Assembly: GCA_963807675.1 (NCBI GenBank)
Contig: CAWECP010000012.1
Coordinates: 1,488,001-1,552,000, forward strand
Direction of reading: 5' to 3'
DNA from: Bog-473 sp963807675
Lineage (GTDB): Bacteria; Actinomycetota; Acidimicrobiia; Acidimicrobiales; RAAP-2
Length of the DNA stretch: 64,000 bases
Part shown: positions 35,525-44,247 of the stretch, piece by piece
How the letters are laid out: the number at the start of each line of letters is the position of its first letter
How positions within the stretch are numbered: position 1 is the first letter of the stretch
Program-made: the position numbers and the translations under genes
Notes under the pieces: model-generated
Told to the model about the DNA's origin: nothing
Seen by the model: only the letters and a program-made list of their open reading frames with translations
The model's database searches: none

Positions 35525-36289
35525 TCAGATGGGCATGTGTGCACCGCCGTCGACCACGAGAACCTGTCCGGACATCCAGGCGCTCATGTCGCCGGCGAGG
35601 AACAACATGGGTCCGACCAGATCCGCCGGCGTGCCCACGTGCTTGATGCACATGGGACCGGTCACTCGCTCAAGCATCTCTGACGAGAGCGCCGTGGGGT
35701 CGCCGGTGGTCGTAAACCCCGGCGCGATCGCGTTGACTCGGATGTGCTCAGGCGCGAGCTCACGAGCGAGCGACCGGGTGAGCGGCAGGATCGCTCCTTT
35801 TGAGACCGCGTAATGGATCCGACCCGGTGAGTTATCCCAGACGGCCGGAGAGCTCTGGTTCACTACGACGCCACCCCCTCGGGCCCGCATCAGCGGGACA
35901 ACCGATCGCGTCACCACCAGCGCGCTTGTCAGGTTCATCGCGAGCACCTGGTGCCAGCGGTCGAGCGGCATCTCCTCTAGCGGGTCCGGTGGGGGAAGGG
36001 GCAGCCCCTGGAACATCGCTGCGTTGTTGACGAGGATGTCGGCGCCCCCAAACCGCTCGGCGATCGATGAAGCCATGTCCCTCGAGCTCTGCTCGGATGT
36101 CACGTCGGTGGCGACAAACAGAGCATCGTGGCCAGCCTTACGCAGGGCCTCGATGGTGGCCCGACCGGAGTTTTCGACGTCGGCCACGACGACGCGCGCC
36201 CCGGCGTCGGCCAACGCGAGCGCGTAGTCGGCCCCGAAACCGCCCGGTCCGGTAACGATGGCCACCTTGCCGTCGAGCCCATGCGCCAT
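35525..36289 (-). CDS. short-chain dehydrogenase/reductase with atypical glycine motif
   Basis: This 254-residue SDR has the catalytic YAVSK, NNAA and the C-terminal SGQVLVVDGGAHMP. The cofactor motif reads TGPGGFGADYA, keeping the glycines but with Phe-Gly in place of the usual Ile-Gly. Asp in VVVADVEN suggests NAD. It is convergent with the preceding binding-fold gene and lies 75 bases downstream of the aldehyde dehydrogenase, probably in its transcript. Confidence 0.88.
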   Translation of the reverse strand: MAHGLDGKVAIVTGPGGFGADYALALADAGARVVVADVENSGRATIEALRKAGHDALFVATDVTSEQSSRDMASSIAERFGGADILVNNAAMFQGLPLPPPDPLEEMPLDRWHQVLAMNLTSALVVTRSVVPLMRARGGGVVVNQSSPAVWDNSPGRIHYAVSKGAILPLTRSLARELAPEHIRVNAIAPGFTTTGDPTALSSEMLERVTGPMCIKHVGTPADLVGPMLFLAGDMSAWMSGQVLVVDGGAHMPI

Positions 36290-36364
36290 GTGTTCCCTCC
36301 CGATCTTCGGCCCGGAGAGCGCGCTGCCGTCGCCCCAGGGCGTCGTCGAGGTGACGACTTCGGC

Positions 36365-37876
36365 TTACCTGGCTTGCCTCGCGAGCGCGTCGTCCACGCT
36401 GCCGAGCTTCGTGTGCACCACCTTCTGCTCGAGATAACTGAGCAGCTCCTCGTCGGACTCCTCGCGCCCGGTGCCGCTGTTCTTCACGCCGCCGAACGGC
36501 GTCCCCACGTAGTGCACCGTGCTGTCATTGACCCATACGTAGCCGGCATCGAGCAGTTCCGCCGTCTTGTGCGCGAGCGTAAGGTCGTTGGTCCATACCG
36601 CCGCAGTGAGGCCGTACTCGACCGCGTTGGCGTGCTCGATCATGTCGTCATAGCGGTCCCAGCGAAGCACGCTCACGATCGGGCCGAAAATCTCCTCCTT
36701 GGCGATGGACATGCTCTGGTCGACGCCGTCGAAGGCGGCCGGGCGCATGAAATAGCCGCCGGCCGGGACGTCGTCCGGACGACCGCCGCCGGTGACGAGG
36801 CGGGCCCCTTGATTCCGCCCGGAGTCGATGTACCCCGATACCCGGTTGAAATGGGCCTCGGACACGAGCGGGCCCATGTCCGACTCCTCGGTGTAGGCGG
36901 TCGTCACCCGGAACTCGTCCAGTCGGGTCGCCAGCGCGTCGACGAATTCGTCGTGGATGCCGGTGTGCACAAAGACCCGGGAGTTGGAGCCGCACGATTG
37001 CCCCTGGCAGACGCTCAGGTTCATCCCGAACACCGCCCCCTCGACCGCCGCCTCGAGGTCCACGTCGGGGAACACGACCATGGCGTTCTTCCCACCGAGT
37101 TCGAGTGAGAGATGCTTCACGGTCCCGCTCTCCGAGCACGACCGCTGGATGGCCAGGCCGGTGCCGACGCTGCCGGTGAACGCGATTCGCTTTACCTGGG
37201 GATGGCGGACGATCGCATCGCCCGTGGAAGGGCCGCCGGTGACGATGTTCATCACTCCGGGAGGGAAGGCCTCGGCGAACAACTCCCCGAGAGCGAGACA
37301 AGACAGGGGCGTCTGCGGAGCCGGCTTCATCACCACCGTGTTGCCCGTGATCAGCGCGGGCAGCGGTCGGGTCACTGCGAACATGAGGGGGTGGTTGAAG
37401 GCCAGGATGCGGCCGGTGACCCCGTAGGGGCGACTCTTTGTGTAGTGCAACCCGCTCGTGCTGACGTCCATCACCCGGCCGTGCAGGCCCCACGCCATCC
37501 GCGGGTAGGCCGCCAGGTACTGCAGACAGATGTCGACGTCGATCCGCATGGCGCGCAGTGGGTTCCCGCAGTCGACGGCATCGAGGAGGGCGAGGCGTTC
37601 GCGGTTCTCAACCAGGAGCTCGCCCAGTCGTCGGAAGGACGCTTCTCGCCCCGCGACGCCAAGAGCCTGCCACCCCGGCTGGGCTCGGCGCGCCGCTTCC
37701 ACCGCCCGGGTCACGTCGTCGGGCGTCGCCTCGGGCACCGCGGTGAGGACCTCGCCGGTCGAGGGATCGAGGGTCTCGGTGACCAATCCACCTGCGCTCA
37801 CCAGGTCGCCGCCGATCAGCATCTTGAACGACTGGTCGACTAAAAACCCTTTCGGGGAGAACGCCGTGGTCGTCAT
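36365..37876 (-). CDS. aldehyde dehydrogenase
   Basis: This is a full-length 503-residue NAD(P)-dependent aldehyde dehydrogenase. The cofactor motif is FTGSVGTG, the general base Glu is in LELGGKNAMVV, and the catalytic Cys is in GQSCGSNSRVFVH. The N-terminal MLIGGDLVSAGG and C-terminal PFGGVKNSGTGREES are typical. The crotonase at 38883 resembles hydratase-lyases that release benzaldehydes, so this enzyme may oxidise the aldehyde product. Its ATG overlaps the DUF2848 stop. Confidence 0.92.
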   Translation of the reverse strand: MTTTAFSPKGFLVDQSFKMLIGGDLVSAGGLVTETLDPSTGEVLTAVPEATPDDVTRAVEAARRAQPGWQALGVAGREASFRRLGELLVENRERLALLDAVDCGNPLRAMRIDVDICLQYLAAYPRMAWGLHGRVMDVSTSGLHYTKSRPYGVTGRILAFNHPLMFAVTRPLPALITGNTVVMKPAPQTPLSCLALGELFAEAFPPGVMNIVTGGPSTGDAIVRHPQVKRIAFTGSVGTGLAIQRSCSESGTVKHLSLELGGKNAMVVFPDVDLEAAVEGAVFGMNLSVCQGQSCGSNSRVFVHTGIHDEFVDALATRLDEFRVTTAYTEESDMGPLVSEAHFNRVSGYIDSGRNQGARLVTGGGRPDDVPAGGYFMRPAAFDGVDQSMSIAKEEIFGPIVSVLRWDRYDDMIEHANAVEYGLTAAVWTNDLTLAHKTAELLDAGYVWVNDSTVHYVGTPFGGVKNSGTGREESDEELLSYLEQKVVHTKLGSVDDALARQAR

Positions 37877-38616
37877 TGTTGGGCTCCCTCCTGTGTGAGT
37901 GCAATCGGGTTCGGATCGAGGAAGTCACATACCTCGACGCGGTAATCGAGCACGAGGCGGGTGTCGCGCTCGGGGTCGTACAGTTCTGCCCGGAATCGGT
38001 TGCTCTCACCCAACCCGCCGATCGTGGGTACCGTACCGCACAGGAGGAAGAAGCATTGGGGCTCGGTACGGCGCCAGGGGATGGCCTCAAGCAGTGCGCG
38101 AGGGGCGACCAGCTGGGCAAGCGAGCCGTCCTGATACGGCTCGGAGACTTCGTCACCGATCCAGCTGCGCAATCGAAGCGAGTCCCAGTGGCCGAGCACG
38201 TCCTCGAACGGCCAGGCCGACGTGGCAACGATTTTGTGGCAGAGCCGCTTGGAGACGGCGATGTCGATGCGCTCGGCAACCCTGTCGGTGTGATCGGAAG
38301 CCAGAGTGATGAGGATCCTCTCCCGGTCGACCACCAAACCCACCTCGGCCTCGCCCGACGTCCCGCGCTCGGTCGTGACGAGCAGGCCGTCCTGGATGAG
38401 GAGCTGGGGCGCCACTGCGTAGTAGCTGGGGATCGTGGGCGGCGGGGCGACTCCCTCCCCGGCCAGTTCCTCGATGTGCGCCAACACCTCGGTACGGTCC
38501 CGTCCGGTGAACCCGGCCACCACCGCCAACTCCGGCAAGCTCACCACTTCGCCACCGATGGGCTCGACTTGAAAGCGCAGGGAATGGGCCTTGGACCCTT
38601 CGACGGTCGTGGACAT
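37873..38616 (-). CDS. DUF2848 family protein
   Basis: This 247-residue protein matches DUF2848. Recognisable parts are EVGLVVDRERILITLASDHTDR, the conserved SKRLCHKIVATSAWPFEDVLGHWDSLRLRSW and the TVPTIGGL segment. The family has no established reaction; its fold is believed to relate to fumarylacetoacetase-like proteins, which I cannot verify here. The gene is translationally coupled to the aldehyde dehydrogenase (ATGA overlap), suggesting it acts on the same intermediate. The start ATG 38616 is chosen by similarity; a longer frame extends to 38709. Confidence 0.75.
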   Translation of the reverse strand: MSTTVEGSKAHSLRFQVEPIGGEVVSLPELAVVAGFTGRDRTEVLAHIEELAGEGVAPPPTIPSYYAVAPQLLIQDGLLVTTERGTSGEAEVGLVVDRERILITLASDHTDRVAERIDIAVSKRLCHKIVATSAWPFEDVLGHWDSLRLRSWIGDEVSEPYQDGSLAQLVAPRALLEAIPWRRTEPQCFFLLCGTVPTIGGLGESNRFRAELYDPERDTRLVLDYRVEVCDFLDPNPIALTQEGAQQ

Positions 38617-38746
38617 CACCAGCGACCCAGGAGCTGCGTCCGGGCGCGGCACAACCCGACCATGTCCCCGGTCCAAGCCGCCCTCTCGTGCGCACCTGCC
38701 ACCGGACATCCCTTCGTCTCGAGCTCTGGCGGGAGTTAAGTTGAAC

Positions 38747-38760
38747 GTAGCATACTACAT
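38747..38760. promoter_or_regulatory. candidate regulon operator in divergent promoter region
   Basis: GTAGCATACTACAT lies between the minus-strand DUF2848/ALDH unit and the plus-strand crotonase unit. It shares the GTAGCATACTA word with 48611-48621 and contains an inverted GTAG/CTAC pair. Confidence 0.45.
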
Positions 38761-38882
38761 TGCGGCTACAGTGACGAAGGTGCAAAGACCGCCAGATGGC
38801 CGCTCCTCCGTGCAGGAAGCAGGAAGGGCGTGACCACCTCATATGGTCGGCGTAGATCCCTACGAATGAGGAATCCTGAACC

Positions 38883-39701
38883 ATGAGCGGATACAAGACG
38901 GTTGAGATCGAGCGTCACGACGGCATCACCTTTGTGATCCTCAACCGCCCCGAGAAGCGCAACGCAATGAACCCGACCATGCATTACGAGATGCTCGAGG
39001 TCTGGGACGAGCTCGAGTTCGACCCCGAGACCAAGATCGTCGTCCTGACCGGGGCGGGGGACAGTTGGTGCGCCGGCCAGGACCTGAAGGAGTCGTTCCT
39101 CGAGACGGCCAACAACCCTCTCGAGCTCCGCCGCTCGAGCTGGGCCGCCTCGGAGTGGCGGTGGCGGCGCCTCTATTACTTCCCGAAGCCGACTATCGCC
39201 ATGGTCAACGGCTTCTGCTTCGGCGGCGGCTTCACGCAATTGATCGCATGTGACTTCGCGATCTCCTCGGACGACGCCACCTTCGGTCTCAGCGAGGTCA
39301 ACTGGGGCTCGTTCCCGGCAGGGTTGGTCAGCCGGGTGCTTCCCGAGGCCATGCGGAGCCGCGAGGCGCTCTATTACATCATGACGGGGGACGTCTTCGG
39401 CGGGCAGCAGGCGGCTGCACTCGGACTCGTGAACGCCTCCTACCCGGCCGATCAGCTGCGGGACGAGACGGTCAAGCTGGCCCAGAAGCTCCTGTCCAAG
39501 AACCAGGCGACGCTTCGCCTCTGCAAGGAGGTGTTCAAGCACGTGAAGGACATGGACTACGAGGACGCCGAGGACTACATGTGGGCCAAGCTCGACACGC
39601 TGAGCGTCATCGATCCCGGCGGGCGCCAACGGGGGATCGAGCAGTTCGTGAAGACCAAGAGCTACAAGCCGGGGTTCACGTCCTACGAGCACGACGCCTG
39701 A
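38883..39701 (+). CDS. crotonase family, hydroxycinnamoyl-CoA hydratase-lyase-like
   Basis: This 272-residue protein is most like p-hydroxycinnamoyl/feruloyl-CoA hydratase-lyase: LNRPEKRNAMNPTMHYEML, LTGAGDSWCAGQDLKE, MVNGFCFGGGFTQLIACDFAI, FGLSEVNWG and YYIMTGDVFGG. The catalytic Glu143 equivalent (GLSEVNWG) is present. By my recall of the Pseudomonas enzyme, Ser123 is Thr here (GGGFTQ) and Tyr239 is Trp (DYMWAKLD). Tyr239 contacts the substrate, so specificity probably differs. It heads the unit with two CoA-transferases and the hydantoinase. No acyl-CoA ligase is nearby. Confidence 0.85.
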   Translation: MSGYKTVEIERHDGITFVILNRPEKRNAMNPTMHYEMLEVWDELEFDPETKIVVLTGAGDSWCAGQDLKESFLETANNPLELRRSSWAASEWRWRRLYYFPKPTIAMVNGFCFGGGFTQLIACDFAISSDDATFGLSEVNWGSFPAGLVSRVLPEAMRSREALYYIMTGDVFGGQQAAALGLVNASYPADQLRDETVKLAQKLLSKNQATLRLCKEVFKHVKDMDYEDAEDYMWAKLDTLSVIDPGGRQRGIEQFVKTKSYKPGFTSYEHDA

Positions 39702-39711
39702 GAGCGTTGCC

Positions 39712-40905
39712 ATGGCGATGCTCGACGGTTTGCGCGCCCTTGACCTCACCGACCAGCAGGGTCAGTTCACCGGCCGGATCCTGACCGATCTCGGAATGCG
39801 CGTCATCAAGGTCGAACCTCCAGGGGGCGACACGGTACGGCATCTCGGGCCTTTCAAGGATGATGTGGTCGACCCCGAGACGAGCCTGCCGTTCGCGTTC
39901 TTGAACGGTGGGAAGGAGAGCATCACCCTCGACATCGAGACCGAGGACGGCCGGCGCATGCTCCTCGAGTTGGTCGAACATGTCGACGTGCTGCTCGAGA
40001 GCTTCCCGCCGGGCTACCTCGGGACGCTCGGCCTCGGTCCGACTGAGCTGCAGGCTCGCAACCCTCGACTGGTGGTGTCGTCTCTCTCCCCCTTCGGCCA
40101 GGACGGTCCCTACTCGTCGTACCTGGCCACCGACATGGTGGCCGTCGCGATGGGCGGGCTCATGTTCATCTCGGGCGACCCCGAACTGAGCCCTGTACGG
40201 CCGCCCGAGACGCAGGCCTATTACTACGGCTCGGTTTTCGCCGCCTACGGCGTATTGCTGGCGCTCTTCCAGCGCGGTGAAGAGGGGCCCGGCCAGGTCC
40301 TGGACCTCTCGATGCAAGAGAGCATCGCCACCCAAGAACACATGATCCGGGAGGCGGCCTTCGACGGCGTCGAGATCACTCGCAACGGCAGCCAGCACAA
40401 GCACACCGCACCCGCCAACATCTTCTCGTGTATGGATGGCCACGTGTACCTGTTCGTCCTGAGCGCCCGCGACTGGGACCGCCTCCTCGACCTCTGGCAA
40501 GACCACCCCGCCGAACTCGATGCCCCCGAACTGAAGCCGCCGGCCAACCGCCGTGCGCAGATCGGGCTCATCAACCCGCTGGTGGAGGATTTCACAAAGC
40601 GGTACCGCAAGGGCGAGCTGACGACGCTGCTTCAAACCCACGGGATCCCGTGCCTTCCCGTGAATTCCCCGACCGACTTCTTGGGCGAGGAGCAGGTGCG
40701 GGCAAGGGACTTCTTCGGGGAACTCTCGAGCCCGGCGCTCGGGCAGTACCGGACGCCGCTGTTCCCGGCGCTCTTCGACGGCGCCCGACCCACCCCCTCC
40801 GGTCCCCCGCCCCGATGCGGGCAGGACAACGCGACGGTCTACGGCGAGTGGCTGGGACTCGGCTCGCCCGAGCTGGAGCTGCTTTCGGCGCGGGGCGTCA
40901 TCTAA
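39712..40905 (+). CDS. CaiB/BaiF family CoA-transferase subunit, apparently non-catalytic
   Basis: This 397-residue class III CoA-transferase-fold protein has DLGMRVIKVEPPGGD, LLESFPPGYL, NPRLVVSSLSPFGQDGP and GQVLDLSMQES. At the position of the catalytic Asp169 of formyl-CoA transferase the sequence is Ala (ETQAYYYG). This subunit cannot form the usual Asp-CoA thioester. It is followed without gap by a second CaiB/BaiF gene that keeps Asp169. The pair likely forms a heteromer in which this subunit is structural, as reported for some CoA-transferases such as BbsEF. Confidence 0.85.
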   Translation: MAMLDGLRALDLTDQQGQFTGRILTDLGMRVIKVEPPGGDTVRHLGPFKDDVVDPETSLPFAFLNGGKESITLDIETEDGRRMLLELVEHVDVLLESFPPGYLGTLGLGPTELQARNPRLVVSSLSPFGQDGPYSSYLATDMVAVAMGGLMFISGDPELSPVRPPETQAYYYGSVFAAYGVLLALFQRGEEGPGQVLDLSMQESIATQEHMIREAAFDGVEITRNGSQHKHTAPANIFSCMDGHVYLFVLSARDWDRLLDLWQDHPAELDAPELKPPANRRAQIGLINPLVEDFTKRYRKGELTTLLQTHGIPCLPVNSPTDFLGEEQVRARDFFGELSSPALGQYRTPLFPALFDGARPTPSGPPPRCGQDNATVYGEWLGLGSPELELLSARGVI

Positions 40906-42102
40906 GTGGCGAGCTTCCTCTCGGGCATCCGAGTCGTCAGCCTGAGCACCGGGATCGCCGGTCCCAACGCGGCCCGGATGCTGGCCAATTACGGCGCAGA
41001 GGTGTTCAAGGTCGAGTCCCGTTCCGGCGGCCTGGATGCCTTCCGCTCCTATGGCGACAGCCCGGAAGCCTCCCCGCGCTTCATCGAGGTCAACCTCAAC
41101 ACCCGGTCGATCACGCTCAACCTGAAACGGCCAGAGGCGGTCGAGCTGCTGAAGGAGCTCGTAAGCCAGTCCGACGTGGTGATGAACAACTTCAGGCCCG
41201 GAGTCATGGAGCGCCTCGGCCTCGGTTCCGATGCCCTCCTTCGGATCAAGCCCGACCTGATCGTGGTCCAGATGCCGGGCCTGGGCTCGACCGGGCCGCT
41301 CGCCGGGTACGGGACCTGGGGCCCGACCTTGACGGCGTACTCCGGACTCACCTACTTGTGGAACCATCCCGGCCAGACGCGACCGATCGGTTCACAGGGG
41401 GTGTACCCCGATTACCTCACCGGCGTCATGGTGCCGGTCATCGTGACCGCCGCCCTCCTGCGTCGGCGGCGAGACGGTGCGGGCAGCGTCATCGACATCG
41501 CTCAGGTCGACCTAGCCGCCTACATGCTGGGGACAATCTTCCTCGATGCGCTGGTGAACGGCCGCGACGCCACACCACGGGGAAACGACTCGCCTCACAT
41601 GGCCCCCCACGGCTGCTACCGCTGCTCGGGGACGGACCGTTTCTGCGTGATCGCCGTGCAAGACGATGTGCAGTGGCGGGCGCTGTGCGCGGTCGTCGGA
41701 ACCTCGCTCGCCGACGACGCCCGCTTCGCCACCCTCGTGGATCGTCAGCACCACCGGGCCGAACTCAACGAGGTGATCGCTGCGTGGACCGCCCGGCAGG
41801 AAGCCACCCAGGTGATGGAGCGCCTGCAGGGGGCCGGGGTCCCGGCCGGCGTGGTCCAAAGCGGCGCCGATCTCGCAACCGACGAACATTTGGCGGCGCG
41901 CGGGTTCCTGGAGACGGTGAGCCACCCGATCCTCGGTGAGATGACGATGGCGGGCCTGCCTATCCACTTCAGCCGCGGCGGCGCCGAGCCGTTCTTGAGC
42001 CCACCGCCGCTCGGATCGGACAATGAGTACCTCATCACCGAGCTATTGGGGCACAGTCCGGAAGAGTTCGCGAAGTGGCAAGCCGAAGAGATCGTCTACT
42101 AG
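40906..42102 (+). CDS. CaiB/BaiF family CoA-transferase subunit, catalytic
   Basis: This is a 398-residue class III CoA-transferase with NAARMLANYGAEVFKVES, MNNFRPGVMERLGLG, DLIVVQMPGLGSTGP and GSVIDIAQVDL. The catalytic Asp is at residue 169 exactly (VYPDYLTG), as in formyl-CoA transferase. It should move CoA from a donor such as succinyl-CoA to the pathway acid, replacing an ATP-dependent ligase. The GTG start follows the preceding TAA directly, so the two subunits are translated together. Confidence 0.88.
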   Translation: MASFLSGIRVVSLSTGIAGPNAARMLANYGAEVFKVESRSGGLDAFRSYGDSPEASPRFIEVNLNTRSITLNLKRPEAVELLKELVSQSDVVMNNFRPGVMERLGLGSDALLRIKPDLIVVQMPGLGSTGPLAGYGTWGPTLTAYSGLTYLWNHPGQTRPIGSQGVYPDYLTGVMVPVIVTAALLRRRRDGAGSVIDIAQVDLAAYMLGTIFLDALVNGRDATPRGNDSPHMAPHGCYRCSGTDRFCVIAVQDDVQWRALCAVVGTSLADDARFATLVDRQHHRAELNEVIAAWTARQEATQVMERLQGAGVPAGVVQSGADLATDEHLAARGFLETVSHPILGEMTMAGLPIHFSRGGAEPFLSPPPLGSDNEYLITELLGHSPEEFAKWQAEEIVY

Positions 42103-42119
42103 GAGGGCCGGAGGAGCAC

Positions 42120-43508
42120 GTGAGCACCCGATACGACACCATCATCAAGAACGGCACCGCGATCATCCCGGGGCAGGGCCCCGCCGAGGTGACCATCGCG
42201 ATCAAAGACGGTCGCATCGCGGGGCTCATCGACCCGGACGACTCGGTTGACGCCGAGGAACAAATCGACGCCGCCGGGTTGGTGGTACTGCCCGGACTGA
42301 TCGACCCGCACATGCACATCGGCTTCGTCGGCCAGCCGCTCACGGACGTGGCCTCCGAGACCCGTTCTGCGGCCATCGGCGGGACCACTTCGATCCTGAA
42401 CTACGTGCTGAAGGCCGAACCCTACGACACCCACTATGCCGAATTCGTCGACCACATCGACCGTCTGGCGTACGTCGACATGGGGATCCACCTCGGTATC
42501 TTCACCCCCGAACAGATCGACGAGATCCCCCGTTACATCGAGGACTTCGGCGTGACCTCCTTCAAGTTCTTCATGAGCTACAAGGGCGATGAGGGCACGA
42601 AGAGAGGTGTTGGCGACGTCGATGACGGACTGCTGTTCGACCTTATGACCAAACTGGCCGGCATCCCCGGCACAATCGCCAACGTCCACGCCGAGAACAT
42701 CGAGATGATCTGGCGGGCCGAGGACCGCGTACGTGCGGCCGGTACCGACGGGCTGACCGCCCACAACCAAGCCAGGCCCGGTCTCACCGAGGCCACCGCG
42801 ATGGTCACGGCTGCCTATGTCGCTCGGGCCACCCGGTGCCCCCTCTACCTCGTGCACATGAGCAGCAAGGAGGCAGCAGAGGAGGTCCGGCGCATTCTCC
42901 CCGAAGGCGGCCGGATATTCGTGGAGACGACCCCCCATTACCTTTCACTCACCATTGACTCGGACTGCGGCCTGTTGGCCAAAGTGAACCCACCGGTGCG
43001 CACCGAGGCCGATGTCGAAGCCCTGTGGGACGCTGTGCGAGACGGCGTTGTCGATACCGTCGGCAACGATCACTCCGCCCGCTACCGGTCGGAGAAGCAG
43101 GGCGACGTATGGTGCGCGGGAGCCGCCTTCCCTGGCGTCGGCACAATGCTGTCCGTCCTGTTGCACGAGGGCTATCACCGTCGCGGGATCCCACTCGAGC
43201 GGATCGCCGAAATCTCCTCCACCAACACCGCCCGCATCTTCAACCTCTTCCCGCGCAAGGGCACGATCGCCCTCGGGAGCGACGCTGACCTCGCCCTCAT
43301 CGACCTCGACCGCGAAATGGTCGTGAATGCTGAATACCTCCAGTCGCGAGCCGACTTCTCGCCGTGGGAGGGGCAGACCCTCAAGGGTTGGGCGGTGCGG
43401 ACTCTCGTGAGGGGCCGCACGGTCATGCGCGACGGCGAGGTGGTCGGCGAGGAGGGCTTCGGCACTTATCTGGCGCGTCCGGTGCCTGTGGGCCGGCCGG
43501 CCCGCTGA
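42120..43508 (+). CDS. cyclic amidohydrolase (hydantoinase/dihydropyrimidinase/dihydroorotase family)
   Basis: This is a 462-residue metal-dependent amidohydrolase. The binuclear site is complete: HxH in IDPHMHIGF, bridging Lys in SFKFFMSYKG, His in ANVHAENIEM, His in LYLVHMSSK and catalytic Asp in TVGNDHS. The C-terminal small beta domain (GSDADLALIDLDREM) is typical of D-hydantoinase/dihydropyrimidinase. It opens a cyclic amide or imide ring. GTG 42120 follows GGAGG; the longer frame to 42075 overlaps the previous gene. With the cysteine hydrolase at 32519 a ring-opening then decarbamoylation route is plausible. Confidence 0.9.
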   Translation: MSTRYDTIIKNGTAIIPGQGPAEVTIAIKDGRIAGLIDPDDSVDAEEQIDAAGLVVLPGLIDPHMHIGFVGQPLTDVASETRSAAIGGTTSILNYVLKAEPYDTHYAEFVDHIDRLAYVDMGIHLGIFTPEQIDEIPRYIEDFGVTSFKFFMSYKGDEGTKRGVGDVDDGLLFDLMTKLAGIPGTIANVHAENIEMIWRAEDRVRAAGTDGLTAHNQARPGLTEATAMVTAAYVARATRCPLYLVHMSSKEAAEEVRRILPEGGRIFVETTPHYLSLTIDSDCGLLAKVNPPVRTEADVEALWDAVRDGVVDTVGNDHSARYRSEKQGDVWCAGAAFPGVGTMLSVLLHEGYHRRGIPLERIAEISSTNTARIFNLFPRKGTIALGSDADLALIDLDREMVVNAEYLQSRADFSPWEGQTLKGWAVRTLVRGRTVMRDGEVVGEEGFGTYLARPVPVGRPAR

Positions 43509-43524
43509 GCCGCCGGGCCGTCGC

Positions 43525-44247
43525 CTAGGCCAAGAGTGCCCCGGCCTCCCCGAGGTAGCTCGTCGCCAAACGCTGCGGGTCCGAAAGCAGGAAGGCCGCC
43601 GACCCCTCGAGCGACTTCTCGCCGTGGGACAGCACATAGCCCCGGTCGGCGATCTCGAGCACCCGTTCGACGTGCTGCTCGACGATGACGATGCCGGCCC
43701 CGCTCTCGGTGGCGAAGCGTCGGATGACCGGAAACAGATTGTCGAGAACGATCGGGGCCAGCCCGAGCGAAAGCTCGTCGAGCAGAAGGAGCTTCTGACG
43801 GCGGACGAGAACCCTCGCCAAGGCCAGCATCTGTTGCTCGCCACCAGAGAGCAGGCCGGCCCGTCGGCCATGAAGCCCCGCCAAGCGCGGGAAGTAGCTG
43901 TAGGCGTCCTCGGGATCGATCTTCTGGCCGCCATAACCGAGGTGGAAGTGCTCAGCGACGGTCAGTCCGAAAAAGATGCCGCGACCCTCCGGAACGTGCG
44001 CAAGACCCCTGTTCACGAGCGTGTACGGTCGGAGGCGGGCGACGTCTTGGCCATCGAAGGCGATCCGGCCGGCCATCGGTCGCACCAGCCCCGAGATGGC
44101 TCGCAACGTCGTGGTCTTGCCCGCCCCGTTGCTCCCGAGTAACGCCACGACCTCGCCGGCCGCCACCGTCATGTCGAGGTTCCGTAGCACTGCCGCGCCG
44201 CCATAGCCCGCGGTCAGGCGATCGACTTCGAGCAGCTGGTAGGTCAC
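43525..44247 (-). CDS. branched-chain amino acid-type ABC transporter ATPase (LivF-like)
   Basis: This 240-residue ABC ATPase has Walker A GSNGAGKTT, signature LSGGEQQMLALARVL, Walker B LLLLDELSLGLAP and switch His in IVEQHV. The AHVPEGRGIFFGLTVAEH segment is specific to LivF-type subunits. GTG 44247 overlaps the LivG stop (GTGA). It is the last gene of the importer operon. The aromatic/amide catabolic context suggests an aromatic acid or amide substrate, as in other importers of this class. Confidence 0.9.
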   Translation of the reverse strand: MTYQLLEVDRLTAGYGGAAVLRNLDMTVAAGEVVALLGSNGAGKTTTLRAISGLVRPMAGRIAFDGQDVARLRPYTLVNRGLAHVPEGRGIFFGLTVAEHFHLGYGGQKIDPEDAYSYFPRLAGLHGRRAGLLSGGEQQMLALARVLVRRQKLLLLDELSLGLAPIVLDNLFPVIRRFATESGAGIVIVEQHVERVLEIADRGYVLSHGEKSLEGSAAFLLSDPQRLATSYLGEAGALLA

